DNA of 64,000 bases from Metopolophium dirhodum (taxonomy: Eukaryota > Arthropoda > Insecta > Hemiptera > Aphididae). The notes below the pieces were generated by a model. It was given only the letters and a program-made list of their open reading frames with translations. It was not told the origin of the DNA and did no database searches. Both the position numbers and the translations under genes were made by a program. This document shows, piece after piece, positions 1 to 12,638 of the stretch. Where the stretch lies: NCBI RefSeq assembly GCF_019925205.1, contig NC_083568.1:14072393-14136392 (forward strand), written 5' to 3'. Position 1 is the first letter of the stretch, and every line of letters begins with the position of its first letter.

Positions 1-28
1 TTACTCATCTGAAGATTTATCAACGTAT

Positions 29-282
29 TTAGGTATATGAAGTATTGTTTTTATTCCTAGAAATATATTTGTGTACTATCAACATATGATTTTTTAAATT
101 ATCGGGCCGCTTAACCATTTTATCACAGAATAGACACTTCAACTGCGGTATTTTATTGCATTCGTATTTTAAATGTTTGTAAAGGCTGGAATAGTATTTG
201 TAGGTTTTACCGCAATTTTGAGGGCATAAGTATACATCTTCAGAGCTATTTAATAATGATGTTGTATTATATGCGTGGGAAC
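29..282 (-). CDS. lola: lola-type terminal exon, two zinc fingers (array position 1)
   Basis: The acceptor is TTTTTTTTCAG just above 282, and the exon adds 83 residues. Finger 1 is C2HC (CPQNCGKTYK, then HLKYEC); finger 2 is C2H2 (CLFCDK, KRPDNL, HMLIVH). The linker reads ECNKIPQ rather than the usual ECGVxPQ, and finger 2 has Val where an aromatic core residue is expected (DKMVKRPDNL). A Ser/Asn-rich lead (LLNSSEDVY) precedes finger 1. It closely resembles the exon at 2,068-2,318 in linker, KRPDNL helix and lead, which points to a fairly recent exon duplication. Its polyadenylation region lies beyond the left edge of the window. This is the last member seen in the transcription direction. 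Confidence 0.9.
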
Positions 283-485
283 CTGAAAAAAAATTCAATA
301 TTATAATTGCTTTTTTATGCAAAATAGTTTACAAATACTCTTCAGGCATTATGTTGGTAGCACACATTATAATATGCTACAAAATGTATTATAGTTACAT
401 AAAAAAAAAGAGGGTAAAGGTTTGGTTTGGTTTAGTTTATTCAGTTATATAGTTTAAAAATACAGTATTGTAATTGTTATTCTTG

Positions 486-670
486 TTAAACTATTTTATG
501 AATAAAAATTAAATGTTTCCGTAAAGTTCCTCTTAGTGCAAATTGTTTAAAACAAAGATTACAGCTAAATTTTGGTTGAACTCCACATTCAAATTTCTGG
601 TGTGCAAATAAACTATGCTTATATTTATAACTTCGACCGCAATTGTTGCACATAAAACAGTTTACACGCA
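486..670 (-). CDS. lola: lola-type terminal exon, two zinc fingers (array position 2)
   Basis: The acceptor TTGTTTTAG ends at 671, and 60 residues follow before TAA. The first finger uses CNNC (C-x2-C) instead of C-x3-C: CNNCGRSYKYKHSLFAH, with the terminal Cys in FECG. The second finger is a canonical C2H2 (CNLCFKQFALRGTL, then HLIFIH). The linker is GVQPKFSC. The stop follows three residues after the last His. A GTG lies at the acceptor, but the true coding start is upstream in the common exon. The exon sits between the two near-duplicate exons at 29-282 and 2,068-2,318 but is clearly not of their subtype. Confidence 0.88.
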
Positions 671-927
671 CTAAAACAAATAAGATTTTTCTATGTTATC
701 TTTTTAAATATATATGGCTCCAAAAACCCAAATAAACAGTTAAAAAATAATCAATACATTTTTTAATATACCTATAATTATCTAAACACCGCTATTTTAG
801 TTAACTGTGGGAAGTATTTCAAATGTGTTCCATTGATTGAATAATGAAGTCTGCTTTAATTTTTCTATATAATTTAAAAAACAGAAAAAAATAACATATA
901 GCCTATTTCAAATGTAGTAACTATACC

Positions 928-1083
928 TATACTCTGTTTAAAATAAGAACACACCTCGGGGCGACCCGTTTTTGTCGGCGGCATTCAGGTCATCTTCTGT
1001 TTGTAACCTTTGCCAGGTAGTATTGCCACGTCCCTGTGCTGTAGCTGACTGCCAAGGTCTGTTCTTATTTTGAACAGAGTATA
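928..1083. mobile_element. MITE with about 24-base terminal inverted repeats and a GC-rich core
   Basis: TATACTCTGTTTAAAATAAG near 928 is mirrored by the complement of CTTATTTTGAACAGAGTATA ending at 1,083. The interior of about 110 bases (CACCTCGGGGCGACCC...) is far richer in GC than its surroundings. The element would be a TA- or TTA/TAA-targeting non-autonomous DNA transposon; no transposase is encoded. Confidence 0.7.
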
Positions 1084-2067
1084 GTTAATTTACATTAAGT
1101 TAAACTTAATCATACATTAAGCTAAACTAAAAAAATGGAACATAAAATGAAGATTTGTTTTATTGGTTAGACATATCAATTTTATTTCCAAGTGTAAAAT
1201 ATGAGATAGATGTTTATTTTGTGTATTATGTGTTTTGTTATAAATACACAAAATAAATAGAATGATTTAGGATGAACTTAGGGCAAACCCTTTATATTCT
1301 TTACCAATATGCCTTCAATAAAAATTATCAAGACAATGAGCATGGAATAAACGAAACGCATGAACCTAACCAAATAGGACCACAAAAAAAAGTATAAAAA
1401 CATTAATAATCATACAAAAACACTTTATTAATAAGACACAACATATCAACATCAATGCTCGATTAAAAAAATACATACATAATAATATGCTATACTAGAG
1501 AGCGCACATCCACACACTCTCAACATGTCTCAGCTCATTTGCCTCATTGACTTACTAAAATTATTGCTTATATTACTTATCTTATAATCTCCTATGTAGC
1601 AGTTAAAATCATAAGCGTTCTCAGACTTTTGGTTCCGGGAGAGCTCATTAAAAATTAGGGCACACAAGAATTTTAAAAGCCATTAGGTACAGGCAGTTTT
1701 ATTACAATTTTAACAATTCTTACATTAAAAATTGATCAAAAACTCTATTTAAATAATAAGAAGTGTATGTCTAGATAAACTAAGTTATGTAGAAAACTAT
1801 ACAAAAATGCAGTTTTAAACGAAATGGGCCTAACAACCTCCTTAACACTAAAAAAAAAATTAAATAAAACAACACAAACACAGCATATAATTAGGAAGTA
1901 GGGTCCCTGGAACCCCCCTTTCTATCATGCCGTCTAGTATACTTGTACCCTACATATTACATACACATGATGTTGCACACAGTTTATTACAGATTTTATC
2001 TTGTTCGTTCTAATAAAAAAAAAAAAAAAAATACTCAAAAACTAAATATCTTAGGGACTAGGGTAAT
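1084..2067. other. Spacer; probable 3' UTR or intron
   Basis: AT-rich, with A-tracts near 1,850 and 2,014. It is downstream, in transcription order, of the exon at 2,068-2,318, so its right part is probably that exon's 3' UTR. I see no coding or RNA gene. Confidence 0.5.
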
Positions 2068-2318
2068 TTATTTTTTATTAACAAATATTATTTTATTAGA
2101 AAAATGATGAACTAACTGCATATGCGTTCTTAAATTATCCGGACGCTTAGACCTTTTATCGCAGAAAAGACACCGAAATTGTGGTGCTTTATTGCATTCA
2201 TATTTTAAGTGTTTGTTTAGACAGGGTATATTTTTATAGCTTCTGCCACAATTTTGAGGGCATAAAATTACTTCTTCGTTTCTGTTGACCAATGATGCAC
2301 TACTTGGTATACGCATTT
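2068..2318 (-). CDS. lola: lola-type terminal exon, two zinc fingers (array position 3)
   Basis: The acceptor is a T-rich tract ending CACAG at 2,319, and the exon adds 82 residues. The first two exonic bases complete a codon and an ATG follows at once, but that ATG is internal to the spliced message. The fingers are CPQNCGRSYK...HLKYEC (C2HC) and CLFCDK...KRPDNL...HMQLVH (C2H2). As in the 29-282 exon, the linker is ECNKxPQ and the aromatic core residue of finger 2 is missing (Ser here). The lead SASLVNRNEEVILC also matches that exon. This is the parent or sister of the duplication. Confidence 0.9.
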
Positions 2319-2666
2319 CTGTGAAAAAAAAAATTAAAATTAATTAATGTTAAACAAATAATTAAACTAATTATTATGTTAGAAGCACAAATATTTACGC
2401 AAAAATGCATTATAACTTACAGTTAATTTATAAGATAATTAGAAGGTGAAGATTATTAGGTACATTTAGTTTTCTACAAGATATTTTTTGTTTGCAACAA
2501 GCCACTAAATCCCAAAATATTCCATAACATTTCATTTAAAAAAATATATTAATTCTGTATAATAATAGGATAAAGTTTATTTTATGGCAAAACAATAATT
2601 TAAATATATAATAGATATTCAATAATTAATAATTATAAATTAACAATGTGTATTCTATACTGTTAT

Positions 2667-2872
2667 TTACATAACACAGTTATGTATTCTAATCATATGT
2701 ATCTTGTGATTGATACGTTGCTTGAAAGGCTTACGGCAAATAACGCATTCGAATTTAGGATTCACTCCGCATTCATACTTCAGGTGTCTAGCGACACTGC
2801 CTTTGTGCTTATACTTACGGCCACATCTGTTAGGGCAATGAATATCTTCTTCAACGTCCACCGAATGAGTAC
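2667..2872 (-). CDS. lola: lola-type terminal exon, two zinc fingers (array position 4)
   Basis: The acceptor ACTATTATAG precedes GT at 2,872, and 67 residues follow. A short acidic lead (THSVDVEEDIH) precedes finger 1, CPNRCGRKYKHKGSVARH with terminal ECG. Finger 2 is CVICRKPFKQRINH, then HMIRIH. It has His where the conserved hydrophobic Leu of the helix normally sits (FKQRINHKIH), which could weaken the fold. The linker GVNPKFEC is standard. The opposite strand is also open here, but that frame has no family signature and is a mirror of this exon. Confidence 0.88.
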
Positions 2873-5557
2873 CTATAATAGTATAACAAACAAAAACCCG
2901 TGTCTATCAACTATAATTTTACACTGACAGCAACAAGCAACAATAAAGCTCCCATAAATGCAAAGAAATAAAAATAAAGCTCTGTTATAAAGTAGTTTGG
3001 ATATACTATTTCTTTGGAACTAAGCATTAGTTATTTATTTACACATTTTGAATATAACTATTTAGCTCTTTAAATTTAAATTACAACTATCTCTCAATAT
3101 TTAAATATGTTAAAAAAATAAAGTAGATCAATTCTTTTTTTAATTATATACTGATAATAATTAAATTATGTGTATATTTATACAAAATAAATAATAATTA
3201 TTAATCATACTAACATATTAATATTAAAACTAGAATATGAAATTAATGATAAATTGTTAGGATAACATAATTAAAGAACTTGAGTAAAATTTTAATTCTG
3301 GTTGAGTTACATACCATTTAAAAATTTCGTAACAAATACAGCAAACTTTTCCAATGATCACTGCTAATTTCCACAATGAAAGCATTCATTGACATCATAA
3401 AATGTATTTATTTAACAAAAAAAAAAACATTAAAATTATGTTTTTACTGCAAATATTGTTCATCTTTGTGCCAAAGTAAATTGGTTCATCTAGAAGTAAA
3501 ACAAATGTAAAATTAATATAATTAAAAGAATAAGTACCGTACAACTTTATATTTTTTATAAAATTGACATGAAATAATATCTTTTATTCTTTAAATGTTT
3601 AGATAGGTAATAAAAATTGTTTCTTCTTTGTACTTTCACAATTGATACTTCATTCTGATATGCTGAAAATTTTAAAAACTAATTTTATAGTACTTTTATT
3701 GTACATAACTGCCTAATATTTTTGATAAATTAATTATATAGAATTTATGGTCAATGGTGCGAGATAATTTTTTGAAATTGTGTTATGATTATGTTCAATA
3801 AATAATATTTACAATTCAAATAGTGTATTCAAAATATAAACACGCATTTCTATTTCATACATTTATTATTAAAAGTAAAATATATAAAACTTATTAATAA
3901 GATAATCTCATATTCTCATTGTTATATTATGACATATAAATTTAAATTTGTACTCCCATAGAATGTATACTTAACACCTAAATTATTTATACATATCAAA
4001 AGGATAATATAGCATTATATATTTTTATTACTAGCATATTATGAATCACAAGTTTTATATACTTTTTTAAACATAAAATACTTTTTTATTTTTGTCTTTT
4101 AGGATATGTTATTAATATAATATTACAATAAACACAAAGTTAATAATAATCTGAGCACTAAAAATATCACATAAAAAAATTGTTATTTTTTTTTTTTACA
4201 AACAATAAGAAAATTAACATAACAAATATTATATAAAAAAAAACTGTCTATTAAGCAATTTTGAGACAAATTGAATGATTGTAAGATACTTATACTTTTA
4301 GTCATTGACGTTTTACAACGATATAAACTGCAACAATCATAATATAGTTATGATTACATTATTACTAAAATAATTATTTTTAACAATAACAATATTATAG
4401 ACAATGAATTGTGTTAACATTATACTGTTGTTTAAATTACTCCTATAACTATTACTACATTCTTTGGGTTTGTTACACTGAAAAATAATATGACAATAAA
4501 TAAAAAAAAATACATACATTATTATATGATACCTGATAATATAGAAACAAATTAATAATTTTAAACACAAACCAGTTAAAACAATGATTTTAATAAGTAC
4601 ACAAAATATATTAAACTAAAATAAAACAAAATGAATACCTTAGTGATTTTTCATTATTCATACATACAGTTTAAAATTATAATTATAATACAATTTGAAA
4701 TATAAGTATAAGTATTATTAAGTTATAAAAAAAATGTTCTATTCATATTAATTTAAATTATTTATTCTATTATATAAATGATACATTTTTTATCTAAGTT
4801 CTAATGGTTTTTAGAATACATTATATTCTGAAAATACGATAACAACTGTTTCTTATGATAAATATTATTTATTAATTAATTTGATTTTTTTTTTGTATGA
4901 TGATTGAAAAGTAAAATGATTTTTATGATACCTAATATATGTCAATAGTATTTTTACTTATAAACATGGTCTATACAGATAATATTTTGTAGTGTATGCT
5001 GTAAATGCAATACAATACACATATGTTTTGATCAATAAATAAGTTAATACAATATAACTAAAACTTTGACAGTATAATATTGTATGCATGATACTGGACA
5101 TTTCCATTTATTAACTAGTGACAAATGTGAAACAATTTATTTAATTTTTAGTCATAATTCTAGACTAAAAGGAATCAGCCTTCGAGTTATGACCTACAAC
5201 TATTTCAATGTGTAAAATTAATAAAATAGTAATTGACATAAATAATTTTATGAACTATTTAACCAAAATTGCAAGAGTCAATATGTTTATTCTAAAAACA
5301 TACTTTATATAACTATTAACTTTTGAGTGGCATATATTTTTTCACATTTTATACAAAATTAAACAAATATAAGAAAATGAGATCTCTTTGAACTTGAACT
5401 ATATTATAATATAGAAAACCTGGATTTGTCCATAACCAATTTTAAAAATGTAATAATACTTATAACAAATAATACATACAAATGTTTTGTTCAAGAATGT
5501 TATACTTCTATATCTAAAATGTTATACTTAAATCGTCAATTCACCAATTTATTTACG
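2873..5557. other. Long AT-rich spacer (intron / 3' UTR)
   Basis: Almost pure AT-rich sequence with no finger signature. At 4,470-4,480 there is a T-rich CAG acceptor followed by codons for CNKPKECSNSYR, faintly finger-like. In the phase used by all other exons it meets TAA immediately, so I do not call it an exon. The right part probably contains the 3' UTR of the exon at 5,558-5,784. Confidence 0.5.
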
Positions 5558-5784
5558 CTACTTAAGTTGTTTAAAACTTTTATCAATGCCATGTATTGAC
5601 ATTAAATGCATCTTAAATGTTTCTGGTTGCTTATAAGTTTTACCACATATGAGGCACTTGAATTGCGGCTCTATACCACATTCATACTTCAGATGTCGTA
5701 CCAAACCTTTTTTGTATTTGTATTTTCGAGAACATTGTCTTGGACAGTAAAACATTCCATCACTATATCGTTGTACTAAAATTC
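5558..5784 (-). CDS. lola: lola-type terminal exon, two zinc fingers (array position 5)
   Basis: The acceptor ATGTTTCAG ends at 5,785, and 74 residues follow. Finger 1 is CPRQCSRKYKYKKGLVRH with terminal ECG; Ser replaces the usual Gly after the second Cys. Finger 2 is CLICGKTYKQPETF...HLMSIH, with Tyr and Phe at the two hydrophobic core positions. The linker is GIEPQFKC. The exon ends TAG, with an AATAAA hexamer within ten bases. It is the first finger exon met downstream of the 22-kb gap, so it is the most likely partner of any promoter located in that gap. Confidence 0.9.
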
Positions 5785-6697
5785 CTGAAACATGTGAATT
5801 GCCCACAAGCATAAAATAAAATTGCAGTTAGAATGTGCATTAATTTCATGCAAACGTTCGGTAAATCTATAAGCTGAGACTTATGAAGTAGTGGGAAAGC
5901 AAACTAACAATAGAACATAATAATTAAATATACTATAAAATATGTAATATTATTAGTTATTTATTTATATTTGTCAATTAATAACAAATATAATAGGGAT
6001 TAAAAATATAAACATGCACAATATACTTATAATAATATTTGAACTTTATTTGTGTAATGTAAAATTATTCATAGTTAGTTATTTCATTGAAAGTCCTTGA
6101 TAATTTATATTAATATAAATTAAAATAACTTTTTTTGAACTGTATAATATTATTACATTTACTAAAATAAATTTAATTTTAATACATTTCAAACATTTCT
6201 TAAGTACATTATTTAAAAGTCATAAAATTATAATATATTATACAATGTAAGATATAGGTATCATAAAGTAGCTTTAAAAATTAAACAAAAAAAAACATTC
6301 AATTTAATTAGATTTGCATACATTTGCATAACTATTATAATATATAAAGTGGACCACAGAAATAAAAGTATTTCAAGTACTTATTATTAAAAAAAATATA
6401 TCATGAACCCAAAAGTATAAATTTTGAATGATTTTTAAACAAACCAGTGTTGATGCATATTTATTATTAATCAATCAAACCAAATCAAAAATATAATTTA
6501 ATTAATTATTCAATTATGGTAACTTTGTTTTTTTATGTTCTTTAATGATCTTATGGTTGCTATGTCCATAAAATCACATTTCAAAAGACTCCTATGTAGC
6601 CGCTATAATGCTATATAATGTAATATAATTCAATACAATAATAGCTTCATTTAATAATAATTTACAATCTATAAACCAAAAATATAAATTAACTTAC
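5785..6697. other. AT-rich spacer
   Basis: No finger motif and no coding signal on either strand. It is probably intron upstream of the 5,558-5,784 exon. Confidence 0.5.
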
Positions 6698-6719
6698 CTA
6701 TATTTTCTTTTATCAGCAT
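6698..6719 (-). CDS. Possible tiny first coding exon (MLIKENI + G, phase 1)
   Basis: On the minus strand an ATG at 6,719 opens seven codons that end at a consensus donor, G|GTAAGTT. The single leftover G is the phase and base that the downstream exons need. It is very short and AT-rich, and a match of this kind is easy to obtain by chance. I list it only because a better example lies at 12,639-12,708. Confidence 0.15.
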
Positions 6720-7249
6720 AATAAATATAGTAATAAAGATATAATATCTTTTGTTTTTGTATAATATCTTGGTTTTACTTTTTATATTTTAAAAATATTT
6801 TAAGTACTGCATAACGTTTTTATATATTAAAAATAAAAAGTAAAAAAACTGATAATACCTACTATAATAGTAAAAAATTCTGTATAATATAAGTTTAATC
6901 TATATAAGATATAACACATAATATCATATATTCGACTAAATAATAAATATTTTAAGTTGGATATTTAACTATATCATTATATTATATAATGAATTATAAA
7001 ATTATCATAGCAATATCTAATTGCCATAACACATCTTTAATATCATATCTACTAGTTAACTCGTCTTAATTTGTAAAAAAAAATTGTTCAAAACTTAAAG
7101 TGCATAATTAACACAAAATTACAAAATAAATTCATGGTTAAGTAAATAATTTGAAAAAAATATTTTCTTGTCTCTCACCTTACCTTTAACTCCAAGCTTG
7201 AGGATGTTTATAAATTAAATGAAGACCTGAAATAATGAATTTATCTACT

Positions 7250-8762
7250 ATACAGTTTGTCCCAAAAGTCCCATATCATTTTAAGTATCTCCCTTGGAAA
7301 ATCAATATTTTTAAATGCAGTTTTTTTTACAGTATTTAGTATGAAAATTCTGATTGAATAGCATAAGTTTCGAATTTTTTTTCCAAAATTCAAAAATTTC
7401 CGAATATTTTTTTTAGACAATTAGTTTGTTAAATTTCCAAGATTTTTTCATTATATTTTTTTAACAGTTCAAAAAAAAAGTATTAAAATTTAATGAAAAT
7501 TGACCAAGTTTGCCTCAAAGTTAGTGCTAATTATTATTTTAAATTTTTTAAAAATAATAGTGAAATATATATTTATATACCGAGAATCAATTATAGTTTG
7601 TTTTTCCCACAATATTACCTATATTGTTCGAACCTTGAAATTTGGAATATTTTTATATTTATAAGTGTTAAAAATATTAATCCCTAGGTACCCATCCTAC
7701 CAGTCAAATCTGAGTTTAACTCATAAATATAGATTTTTTTTGCTTTTTCTTACATACCAAAAGACTAAAAAGATTTAAATAATTTAAATAATAAATGTTT
7801 TTCAATTGTTTGGGTATTAAGTTTTCTGAGTGATGAAATGTGGGTGAAATCAAATGAGATCAAAAAATAAATAAATATAAATAATTCTAGTAGCCGGAAT
7901 TCAATAACAGTTTCAAATCATTTTATCCCGTAAATAATAACGTTAATAACTGACAACAAAAAAACTGCATTAAAAATATTTTATCTGGATAACTTTATAT
8001 ATTATTGATATTTTTTTACTTACTCTTAATTTAAATGTGGTTTTAGTTTAAGTTATGTTTAAAAGTAAAAAAGTAGAACAAGAAAATATGTATTATTAAT
8101 AAGATGTAACATTTGCTGGTTAAATATTTGTTTGCTTATAAATTTGTCCAAGATGGAAAAATATAGTATATACTATGTATAAAATATAATATAATAACTA
8201 GGATTTGAATTTAAATGCCCTTTCAAAAATTGAATTTATGAAATTTAACTCTGAAAGATGTTTTAAAAATTTTTTGAATTGAACCCGGATTTCATCAGAA
8301 ATCAAGACAAATTTGTGAATCATTTACTTCAAAACCATCAAACTTATGTTTCTTTAGTACAATATGTATATTTATATATTATATATTTGTTTTTTAATAT
8401 TTCTAGAAAGAGGTTAAAAAATTACCAAAAACTTGACTTTTGGATACATTGAAGACCCTCTATCCTAAATACTTACAAGTCACAAAAGACAAAATTACAA
8501 ATCTACAAATCACAATCCATTCAAATTCTAACAAGCCAGTATAAAATGCTAATGTTTAGAAAATATCAAATTACATTCAACCAGCTATTTATTTTTGTTA
8601 GTAAGTTAATCATATAAAATAGAACCTATGAATAGGTAAGTTAATTTAACTGATAAACAGAAATAATGAAATAATATTTACCTTATTGATTTTGAATAAC
8701 TTCTGAGAGACAAGAAAATATATATTTTTTTAGTTATGGTTGTGCATGTTTTTGATTAAATG
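7250..8762. repeat. Repeat-derived region: mariner-like end and dispersed repeat fragment
   Basis: At about 7,250, TACAGTTTGTCCCAAAAGTC resembles one end of a mariner-type element (compare 34,572-34,886), but no matching right end is visible. Bases 7,583-7,656 recur in direct orientation at 15,052-15,125 (GAATCAATTATAGTTTGTTT ...). The rest is AT-rich with no gene. Confidence 0.45.
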
Positions 8763-8933
8763 CAGGGGCATGCTCAAGGGCCCTGTTCAACCGACCCGCT
8801 TCCGCATGTATACTTGACAAATATGTACTTACACATAATTATGATTCTTATATTTTTCAATTTTAGATCAGGCAATTTGCTAGTTTTTTTTCAATCCACC
8901 CATCCCCAATCAAAAGTTCTGAGCACGCCTCTA
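8763..8933. mobile_element. hAT-like MITE
   Basis: The left end CAGGGGCATGCTCA pairs with the right end TGAGCACGCCTCTA (11 of 14 complementary). The flanks ATTAAATG (8,755-8,762) and ATTATATG (8,934-8,941) agree at 7 of 8 positions, the target-site length typical of hAT elements. The 171-base element encodes nothing recognisable. Confidence 0.65.
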
Positions 8934-11254
8934 ATTATATGTACCATAATATTGTATAGTACTATGCTATACTATAGTATAATATGTACAATGTACATCA
9001 GTACAGATTTAATTGTTTTTAATGTGACAAAATAATTTATCTAAATGTATACTAGTTACTAAATAATGTTCTACATTTTTAATACATTGTCTTTTCATAA
9101 TTTTCCATTTTATTTGGATTATGTTTTTAAACATGATAGATATGCATATTTCTGTTACCATAAATTATGAAAATTCAGGCAATGCAATAATTAACTAGAA
9201 CTTGTACTAATTAAATCAAATTAATATTTTTTTTATGTAATTTTTAAACACAATCGGAAACTGAGAGAAAATTCAAGAGTTTATTTTTAATGTCACCTTT
9301 TTATAATTTTTACAAGAAATCTTCCTATTAAGTCTTCTTATATAGGTACATAGCACCAAAATATTTGTGTATGAAAATAAAACATATTTTGATAGTTCCA
9401 AGATAATTCATAAGAAGACTTATATACTAATGTCTAGCCAATTTTAAAAATTTTAAAACTTCATTTATTTAGGTTAATTATTGTAAATAATGTACAATAA
9501 CTTATTATGCATATCTATGGATTATTTAAAAAAAAACCTTTATTGAGCAGTAAATGTGTTATGTTGTTATATGTAGATTTGAGCTTTAATTATGAATTAC
9601 TTAATCCAGTTCCCAGTGATGTAACTATATTAAATAGTGTAATTGTATAATCTTTTTAAACAGGGACTTATATATATATTATATAATGTATCAAGAACAA
9701 GATAATTTTCAGTACCTATATACCACTGGTCAGCTTAAAATGCTCTTTAACAAGTGTAACCACTTACCTCATTTGTAACTGTAAAATTGAACATGGAAAA
9801 TCACCTGTAACAAAAAAATATATATAAATACATTATAGGTAAGTAGGTATGACTTAGTAAATATCAAGGTAAATATTTAAATTTTAAACATAAATGAATA
9901 CAAATATTAAAAATAGTTTGACTAATACATATTTCAATAGCTAGGATTGGCTTGAATGCTGTGCCGTCACATAAAATTCTTGTGGTGAACCAGCAAAAAT
10001 AAATTATTGGGCATTTATTACTGGTTGTTACATATTTTGTAGTTAACTATTAATAGTTAATTAATTAGTTACCTAATTATCATTGGTTCGGGCTGTAAAT
10101 TTGTAGCAAATGTAATTACCTATGTTACTAAAAATGTTTTGATTTTTTTACTTGTTCTATATTATAGGTAAACTTTTTGAATATTTAATGAACTTTATTT
10201 TTATTTTCCTACAATAGAAGCATTTTAAACTGCATCTTTAGGGATATTAAATGTATTTATTAAGGTTTAGGCGAGGGTTTAGATAATAGTGTACATTTCA
10301 AGCTCTAATATTAGTACTTACTATAATTTATTAGGTACTTAAATTATATGAATTGATAATTGGCAATATAATTGTGATCATGTATTCATCGAGTAATCCA
10401 GATTTATTGTGTCATAAGCTCTAAAGCTACACAAAAACACATAATTGAATAGACCCCATAAAAACATTTTAGATAGCCCATGGAATTTAAATTTCACTTC
10501 GTTGACTACATTATTTCTTGGAAGTAATCATTGATGAACTTAAGTCTAATAAACCCACAAAAATACAAAATAATTTTTAAAAATAGTATAATATTTAAAT
10601 ATTTGTTTAAGTAACTCTGGATATAGGTACATTTTAATTTATTATGTTTTATTTATTATGTACATATGTGAATAATACTCAAGTGTGTACTTCAATAGTT
10701 TTGTTAACATGCATAATTGCATACTACCAAATTACTAGATAGTACTACTTACATAGAAAGTATAAACCAAACGACCGGTTATTATTTAAATTGAAGGACA
10801 TTTCCAATCACCTTATCAAACTATTTTAAGCCTATTACCTACTAGTATTACTTAATTTACTAAATAATTATGACTCATATTTTTAATACCATAACTGTCA
10901 AAATATGGAAAGAATCTTGGAAAAGTGTTAGAACTCAGACATTTAGAATGACATGGAATTAATGAGGAAAACATGTTTAAATTAAAAGGATCAACTTGAA
11001 GCAATTTTATTACTAAGTTGTGTCTAGGGTGTCAACGTTAGGCATCCGTCATAATTAATATTAATTACTGTGCTATAATTTCGAGTATAATTTATATTAG
11101 GTACCTACAATATAGTTTTATACAATTTTATTAATATATAGTTGTGTAATTGTTATCTATGAAATAAAATACATTACAGTAGGTATTTTAGAATCATTGA
11201 CTATGTAAATTAAGATGTACCAAGGTAGGTATTAGTTTAGCCGTGATAAAAATC
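8934..11254. other. AT-rich spacer
   Basis: No gene found. At 9,767-9,803 the minus strand shows a small exon-like segment between TTACAG and GAG|GTAAGTGG. Its length of 37 bases is not a multiple of three and it cannot be tied to a reading frame, so it is at best a non-coding exon. Confidence 0.35.
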
Positions 11255-11701
11255 TTAAGAGGATGTCAGCGCCTTATTTGTTTTCTCTCTCTGCTCCACA
11301 CGCAGCATACACAAAACGCATTAACACAGAATCATTTTTTCTATGTTTTAAGTAATCTTAGAGTAAAATTGCCCATTACAAAATAGATAGAGAATAATAT
11401 TTTTGAGGGAATGACATATCAATTTTATATTTTATTGTTATTTGACTTTGTATTCGACTTTCAAAATAAACTTTCAAAAAATGTTGTACATTTAAATGAT
11501 GTTTAAATTGTTTAGAGACAATATTGATATGACATTCCCTCAAAAATATTTTTCTCTATCTCTTTTGTAATGGGTGATTTTACTCTCAAGATTACTTAAA
11601 AACCGTTAAAAACATAGAAAAAATGATTCTGCGTAAATGTGTTTTGTCTATGTTGCGTGTGGGCCAGAAAGAAAACAAATAGTGCGCTGACATCCTCTTA
11701 A
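11255..11701. mobile_element. Fold-back MITE with about 200-base arms
   Basis: TTAAGAGGATGTCAGCGC at 11,255 is answered by GCGCTGACATCCTCTTAA ending at 11,701. The similarity continues inward for roughly 200 bases: ATGACATATCAATTT in the left arm against ATTGATATGACATTCC in the right. Both ends carry TTAA, a possible target site. The inner motif (CACACGCAGCATA) is shared with the elements at 18,226, 51,230 and 56,735. Confidence 0.75.
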
Positions 11702-12638
11702 GTATATATAAATATTGTATTGACTACCTATTTATAGTCAGTAATTAATAACAATGAAAAATTAACTGATATAGAAGCATTAAAATAAATATATAAGGCA
11801 AATGCAATTATTTTATTTTCATAATTGGGTAGGTAATTATAAACATTCAATAAATTCTAAATAATGCGATGAATTTTAAGTATTCTTCATTGAATTGTGT
11901 CCAAATGAAAATGTATATTAATTTATTTATTATTAATTAAAGCCTGTTTGGGCAATTTTACAAAGGTAAACAATATACTAATGAAACATAGGTACCTTAC
12001 TATTACCTTACTACCTATAAGATTGCTTTTTTGTTTTTTTGTATATAGTTGTTTACGAAATAATTCACAAAACATAATATAATTTAGATTATAGCAGTGT
12101 TGGTAGCCAGAACTACGAAAAAGTGGGGTACTCATTTAACAGATGCATTAGCCTGTCGGTGGAGCGATTGCAACTTTAATTGGAGGTACAAAAGGGGTAC
12201 ATACTCAATAAATAATTTTAAAACAAACGTTGTGTAACAAGTCAGATAGATAATAATATCATTTAAAAACTCAATAGCTATGTAAGTAATAACCTAAATA
12301 TATACAGTAAAAATGTATTATATAGGTACCAACCAAATAAAATTATTAAAAACTTTTTATATGATAGCTAAAAAGTGTATAATGTACAACATCCAGATTT
12401 TTGTAACTCTAATTATGAAAATAACTTTCTAACCATGAGATTTTGATGAAGTTTTAACATTGGAAGAAAAATGTATTACAATAATAATAATAAAGACATA
12501 TAATATTCAACATTATACAACCTACCTCAACATCATATTATGTACTACATATATATATTGGTATTAAATAGAAGGTACTTATGCTATTCTATTATTATAC
12601 TTATTTTATATTTTTCTATATTGAGAAATATATCTTAC

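Noticed and set aside
2646..2927. Plus-strand open frame of 93 codons
   Set aside because: Exact mirror of the minus-strand finger exon at 2,667-2,872; no domain, no splice logic.
4337..4570. Minus-strand frame with CNKPKECSNSYR after a CAG acceptor, resembling half a finger
   Set aside because: In the shared phase the exon hits TAA at once, no His/Cys ligands follow, and composition is plain AT-rich; the resemblance is probably chance.
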